DNA of 64,000 nt, taken from positions 1-64,000 of the forward strand of contig JAJCYM010000020.1 in the NCBI GenBank assembly GCA_029262895.1. The letters run 5' to 3'. Positions within the stretch are counted from its first letter, which is position 1. Every line of letters starts with the position of its first letter. The stretch is from Roseivirga sp. (GTDB lineage: Bacteria; Bacteroidota; Bacteroidia; Cytophagales; Cyclobacteriaceae). Positions 60,504 to 64,000 of this stretch are shown in pieces. The translations under genes were made by a program, and so were the position numbers. A model generated the notes under the pieces. The model was not told the origin of the DNA. It searched no databases and worked only from the letters and a program-made list of their open reading frames with translations.

Positions 60504-61675
60504 ACTCTCATCAAACCTTTTTGCCACAAGAAGAAATACCTTGCTCCCAGCAGTAGTAAGATTGGTATGAATGAAGTGGCATAAACCTGAAGGCCAAATA
60601 TCCAGACCAGCACCATCATAATAAGCAGAATAAAGAGCAATCGAATATAACTTCTTACCCACTTCGGAGGCTCTCTTTTGAGGATTAAAAAAGCTACATA
60701 AATATTAGGCAAAAAGGCCCAGAGAATATTGAGGTTGTTACGCATGCCATCATGGTCGGTACCAAACCAAAGAAAAAGCACGACTCCTCCGAGCAAGCCT
60801 GTAATCAACAACACTATAAAATCTAAAATTCTACTTCTCCTTTTGTTTTGGACATCACGGAGCGTTAAACCCAGCACTACTAATGCCAGAAAAGAAAAAA
60901 CAATGGTTGGTGTGAAAAATCCAACTTGCAGCTCACCATTCTGTGGGTCGTAAACCATCCGTGCGCTTTTGACTATAGGCTTGGTCACACCATTTTCGGT
61001 GATAGAGGCATTATCCAAGGAGCTCAAAATATAATCGGGTAAAAACATGTGCTCCTCAGCGGAGGCATTGGGATCAATTCGGGAACCGAGCGCAACGTCC
61101 ATTCCCATGCTGATCCAGGGCATTGGTCGGGTCTTGCTTCTGAGCAAATCTCTGAACGAGCTCGTCACCGTGAGGTATTCACCCGAAAAACTGATTTTGT
61201 CACCCAAAATGTTCTTCAATATATCCCGCATTTTAGTCGCACAATTGTCGAAGAAGAAGTCGTATTTGTACTTTTTGTTTTCGGGCTTTATGTTCCATTG
61301 CACGAATTCATAAACCTGTTGCTTCGAGGCTGAATCCAGGTCAAGTGTCTGTTCGTAAACCCATCTCTTATAATATTGATACTCTATCATGAATGTGTCG
61401 AAATCCTTAGCGTCCGCTTCATAAAGCAGCTTACCCATGGTGAATTTCAAATGGAAATTTGGGGTATCAAAATCGAAGCTTCCATAACCATAGGCCTTAT
61501 CAAAACCCCAAACGGGGTCTATAATGCGAATGGCATTGTGCCCGAACAGTGCGCTTAGATCTGAGCCAGGACCAACAGTAATGATGCTAATCTCCGCCCT
61601 ATCCGACAGCTTAAGGCTCTGGCCAAAAACAGTAAGAGGCAAAAGAAAAATAATCAGAAACAGCGTTTTGCGCAT
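60485..61675 (-). CDS. DUF4105 (Lnb-N-like) membrane protein
   Basis: 396 residues. A signal peptide (about 1-18) is followed by the DUF4105 periplasmic domain (about 22-230): FGHNAIRI, LYEADAKDFDTFMIEYQYY and the Cys-containing FFFDNCATKMRD, whose Asn-Cys pair is conserved and may be catalytic. The last third has about five membrane segments (about 255-385). DUF4105 resembles the N-terminal domain of lipoprotein N-acyl-transferase-like (Lnb) proteins, so lipoprotein N-acyl handling is a hypothesis only. Divergent from the radical SAM gene across 21 bases. Confidence 0.85.
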   Translation of the reverse strand: MRKTLFLIIFLLPLTVFGQSLKLSDRAEISIITVGPGSDLSALFGHNAIRIIDPVWGFDKAYGYGSFDFDTPNFHLKFTMGKLLYEADAKDFDTFMIEYQYYKRWVYEQTLDLDSASKQQVYEFVQWNIKPENKKYKYDFFFDNCATKMRDILKNILGDKISFSGEYLTVTSSFRDLLRSKTRPMPWISMGMDVALGSRIDPNASAEEHMFLPDYILSSLDNASITENGVTKPIVKSARMVYDPQNGELQVGFFTPTIVFSFLALVVLGLTLRDVQNKRRSRILDFIVLLITGLLGGVVLFLWFGTDHDGMRNNLNILWAFLPNIYVAFLILKREPPKWVRSYIRLLFILLIMMVLVWIFGLQVYATSFIPILLLLGARYFFLWQKGLMRVQSNNS

Positions 61676-61696
61676 AGACTCTTAAAACTAAAGGAT

Positions 61697-62797
61697 TTGA
61701 TACAAACTAAGGCTTCTCTTGTAGAAAAAAAGGGGCTAAATTTAATTCAAAACTTATCAAACCTAAACGAGCCTGTGAATCGCAACTTCCATGATGGCCT
61801 AAATTTCGTTGGCAAACTCACCCCACTCAGAATTTGGAATGCCATCCAGCTCACCGGAAGTTACCTTATTTCAAAGCTCACCAAGACGCCTTTTCATGCC
61901 GGAATGCCAACCAGCATCTCTCTGGAGCCAACCACATCCTGCAACCTGAGATGTCCTGAATGTCCAAGTGGACTTAGAAGTTTTACCCGTCCAACAGGTA
62001 TGCTTCAAAATGAGACCTATCAAAAAATCATTGACGAACTTGCTCCAAGGCTTAGCTATCTCATTTTCTATTTTCAGGGAGAGCCTTATTTAAATCCGAC
62101 ATTTCTAGAGCAGGTGTCCTATGCCACTAGAAAGAAAATTTATACTGCCACTTCCACCAACGCGCACTATTTGGATGATCAAATGGCAAAGCGCACAGTT
62201 GAATCCGGCCTGGACAGGCTTATCATCTCAATAGATGGTTCGACTCAGGAGACTTATGAACAATACCGAATTGGGGGTGATTTGGAAAAGGTGATTTCCG
62301 GCACCAAAAATATCGTGAAATGGAAGGAAGCCCTTAAATCAAAGACACCTCATGTCATTTTCCAATACCTGGTGGTAAAGCCCAACCAACATCAGTTAGA
62401 CGAAGTGCAGCAATTGGCCAAAACACTCGGAGTCAACGAAGTGGCATTCAAAACAGCTCAAATCTATGATTATGAGCATGGGTCAGACTTGATTCCTACC
62501 ATCGAAAAATATGCACGGTACAAAAAGGGAGTGAATGGCCAATGGCAAATCAAAAACAAGCTGACCAATCATTGTTGGAAAATGTGGCATTCCTGCGTGA
62601 TTACCTGGGATGGTAAGGTGGTGCCATGCTGCTTTGATAAAGACGCACACTATCAATTGGGTGACAGCCAACGGTCCGACTTTAAATCGATATGGAATGG
62701 GGAGGCTTATCGACAGTTTCGGGCCTCATTAATTCGATCAAGAAGCGAAATAGAAATGTGTAAGAATTGCTCGCAGGGTACAAAGGTTTGGGCTTAG
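61697..62797 (+). CDS. Radical SAM / SPASM-domain protein
   Basis: 366 residues from a TTG at 61697; a GTG at 61775 is an alternative. The radical SAM cluster is CNLRCPEC (C82, C86, C89) and the partial TIM barrel continues with FQGEP and ISIDGS. The C-terminal SPASM-like region (about 290-366) has NHCWKMWHSC, VPCCFD and MCKNC, ligands for auxiliary iron-sulfur clusters. SPASM enzymes modify peptides or act on sugars and metabolites; no precursor peptide gene is evident, though the non-coding DNA downstream was not exhaustively scanned. Substrate unknown. The intergenic distance to the divergent gene (21 bases) is short for two promoters, which argues for the later start. Confidence 0.87.
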   Translation: MIQTKASLVEKKGLNLIQNLSNLNEPVNRNFHDGLNFVGKLTPLRIWNAIQLTGSYLISKLTKTPFHAGMPTSISLEPTTSCNLRCPECPSGLRSFTRPTGMLQNETYQKIIDELAPRLSYLIFYFQGEPYLNPTFLEQVSYATRKKIYTATSTNAHYLDDQMAKRTVESGLDRLIISIDGSTQETYEQYRIGGDLEKVISGTKNIVKWKEALKSKTPHVIFQYLVVKPNQHQLDEVQQLAKTLGVNEVAFKTAQIYDYEHGSDLIPTIEKYARYKKGVNGQWQIKNKLTNHCWKMWHSCVITWDGKVVPCCFDKDAHYQLGDSQRSDFKSIWNGEAYRQFRASLIRSRSEIEMCKNCSQGTKVWA

Positions 62798-62816
62798 GTA
62801 TAGTGGATTGCTGGAA

Positions 62817-63011
62817 GTTTACCAACTTTTTGAAAGTTGGTAAACGTTGGGATGTTGTGGTGGTACTCGGGGAGAAGTGAGTTCCTTCACTACGTTCAGG
62901 ATTAAAAGGTTTGTGGAGAAAGGGGGTTCAACTGAACGAGGCATCAACACCATCAGGTTTGCTCGTGACAGTCAAGATTGCCAACTATTTGGAAAGTTGA
63001 CAAACATTGGG
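62817..63011. repeat. Direct pair of palindromic repeats
   Basis: A 35-base unit (62817-62851) opens with a perfect 13-bp hairpin: GTTTACCAACTTT (62817-62829), loop TTG, AAAGTTGGTAAAC (62833-62845), then GTTGGG. A second, degenerate copy lies at 62976-63011, with the same order: CCAACT, AGTTG, CAAAC and ATTGGG, and a 9-bp stem with one mismatch. The first copy, 20 bases after the radical SAM stop, could serve as terminator. The similarity of the two and the extra conserved flank point to a dispersed repeat. Confidence 0.65.
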
Positions 63012-63026
63012 TTTGCTGGATAAAAT

Positions 63027-63200
63027 CTAACCCTTCAAGTGGCTCGGTAGCTTAACCGGTTTCTTTTGAAGGTCTTCAGGAGCGCAGGCATCACAGCCAC
63101 TGGAAGCACAGCCACTTTCGGCTTTGTATTGCTTCCAAAGGTTTCTCCCCATAAAGAAAAGGGCTGTTATAAATAATATGCCAATGATAATCTCCTGCAT
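63027..63200 (-). CDS. FeoB-associated Cys-rich membrane protein
   Basis: 57 residues, a gene easily missed because of its length. One N-terminal membrane helix (about 3-18) is followed by a short basic stretch and the Cys-cluster ESGCASSGCDACAPE, then a polar C-terminus. Length, single helix and CxxxxCxxC cluster fit the FeoB-associated Cys-rich family, thought to assist ferrous iron uptake. feoA-feoB lie about 38 kb away on the other strand rather than adjacent. The inositol monophosphatase gene lies upstream on the same strand with 43 bases between. Confidence 0.75.
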   Translation of the reverse strand: MQEIIIGILFITALFFMGRNLWKQYKAESGCASSGCDACAPEDLQKKPVKLPSHLKG

Positions 63201-63243
63201 TATGTGACTGTCAAAACGAGTAACAAGGGCCCAAAGTTCATAC

Positions 63244-64000
63244 TTATTTAGAATTCTTCCAATGTTGTTGGATAACTTTTAGCATTTCGGGATGTATGGA
63301 ATTGGCTGCGGCAATTTGGCGGCCAAAGAGAAAGTCTGTTCCTCCACTGAAGTCTGTGACCCTTCCGCCCGCTTCCTGCACAATCAAAGCACCGGCCGCT
63401 ACATCCCAAGCGTTGAGGTTGTACTCGAAAAAACCTTCAAAACGCCCACAAGCAGTATATACTAAATCGACTGCCGCGCTACCCATACGCCTTAGCCCAT
63501 GCGTTTTTTGCATCAAATCATTCAATATGGCTAGGTATTGAGCCATTTGTTCAAAATTGTAGTAGGGAAAGCCGGTCGCCAAAAGCGACTTATCCAGTGA
63601 ATCTATTTTTGACACTTCGATGGGCACATGATTCAAAAACGCACCTCCGCCTTTGGTACCATGAAAGCATTCATCTCGATTGATTTCATAGACCACGCCT
63701 AAAGCCAACTCATTCCTTTTCATCAGGGCAATAGAAATGGCGTAAACAGGCAAACCGTGGGTAAAATTTGTAGTTCCATCCAATGGATCGATGATCCAGT
63801 TGTAAATGTCGGATCGCTTATTCGAGGTTCCTTCTTCAGCAAAAAAACCAGCGCCCGGCAGCAATTTCTCTAAGCCATAAACCAATTGCTTCTCTGCCTC
63901 TTTGTCCACGTAGGAAACCAGGTCATTTAACCCTTTATATTCGACCTTATCACGATCGAATTTTCTGGACTCCTCACGAATGAAATCCCCTGTTTCTTTA
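63244..64000 (-). CDS. Inositol monophosphatase family protein, 5' end outside window
   Basis: At least 252 codons are visible; the reading frame continues past the window edge (it begins KETGDFIREESRKFDR in the last bases), so the start is missing and the GTG at 63909 is internal. Metal-binding motifs are DPLDGTTNF (inner metal sites) and AWDVAAGALI (second Asp). The family removes phosphate from inositol phosphates, and in bacteria also from NADP, fructose-1,6-bisphosphate or PAP (CysQ-type); substrate cannot be told here. The visible length agrees with the usual 260-270 residues. Confidence 0.93.
   Translation of the reverse strand, partial: KETGDFIREESRKFDRDKVEYKGLNDLVSYVDKEAEKQLVYGLEKLLPGAGFFAEEGTSNKRSDIYNWIIDPLDGTTNFTHGLPVYAISIALMKRNELALGVVYEINRDECFHGTKGGGAFLNHVPIEVSKIDSLDKSLLATGFPYYNFEQMAQYLAILNDLMQKTHGLRRMGSAAVDLVYTACGRFEGFFEYNLNAWDVAAGALIVQEAGGRVTDFSGGTDFLFGRQIAAANSIHPEMLKVIQQHWKNSK

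Noticed and set aside
1-64000. CRISPR arrays, transposases, integrases, phage genes, tRNA or rRNA
   Set aside because: Looked for repeated spacer patterns, DDE or recombinase motifs and RNA gene signatures; none were recognised. The repeats found are short palindromes or two-copy units.

Overview
The window is a chromosomal stretch of a Bacteroidota bacterium, most likely a marine Cytophagales of the Roseivirga/Fulvivirga type. This placement is inferred from family content, not from a search. Supporting features are a type IX secretion sorting domain, a MurF-alanine racemase fusion, an ECF sigma/FecR pair, STN and CarboxypepD_reg domains, DUF5706, DUF4105, HTTM and AsmA-like proteins, and -7 boxes of the TAnnTTTG type. 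I saw no rRNA, tRNA, CRISPR array, insertion sequence or phage gene. Most of the window is ordinary core chromosome, densely packed, with several convergent pairs whose stop codons abut or overlap.

Layout. 0-5 kb: a stand-alone DUF5706 (Pycsar-effector-like) membrane protein with a palindrome just upstream, then a 1229-residue secreted protein joining a calcineurin-type phosphoesterase, a kinase-like middle region and a C-terminal outer-membrane barrel. 5-9 kb: a six-PAS soluble histidine kinase divergent from a LytTR response regulator. 9-12.6 kb: a beta-propeller lipoprotein, cytochrome c, lysA, and a T9SS cargo protein. 12.6-15 kb: a membrane histidine kinase and OmpR-type regulator, transcribed away from the T9SS gene across an array of four helically phased GTTAA motifs. 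15-19 kb: an orphan HisA-like protein lacking a catalytic Asp, and a TonB-dependent receptor with a palindrome at its start. 19-26 kb: csaA with murF-alr, an overlooked 52-residue protein, an HTTM protein, feoA-feoB. 26-29 kb: ECF sigma, FecR, and an STN/CarboxypepD_reg protein without a barrel.

29-33 kb: membrane-bound MutS homologue, purK-purE, a small hypothetical gene, then about 0.7 kb of non-coding DNA made of degenerate repeats and short palindromes. 33-45 kb: AsmA-like protein, PepSY protein, aldehyde dehydrogenase, a decayed region with a TPR-like remnant, OmpA/PD40 protein, patatin-barrel protein, M23 peptidase. 45-52 kb: dsbD-copA, an M20 dipeptidase, an alpha/beta-hydrolase-fold protein without its serine. 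52-60 kb: the tpiA-prmA-giant protein-TlpA run. 60-64 kb: recX, DUF4105 protein, radical SAM/SPASM protein, a repeat pair, a FeoB-associated cysteine-rich protein, and an inositol monophosphatase cut by the window end.

The genes connect mainly through envelope biology and metal handling: ferrous iron uptake (FeoA, FeoB, FeoB-associated protein), copper export with DsbD, TonB-dependent uptake, outer-membrane and periplasmic proteins, and three signalling modules. The most promising undescribed items are the phosphoesterase/kinase-like/barrel fusion, the regulator array next to the T9SS cargo gene, the orphan HisA-like protein, the 1563-residue periplasmic protein, and the solo Pycsar-like effector.
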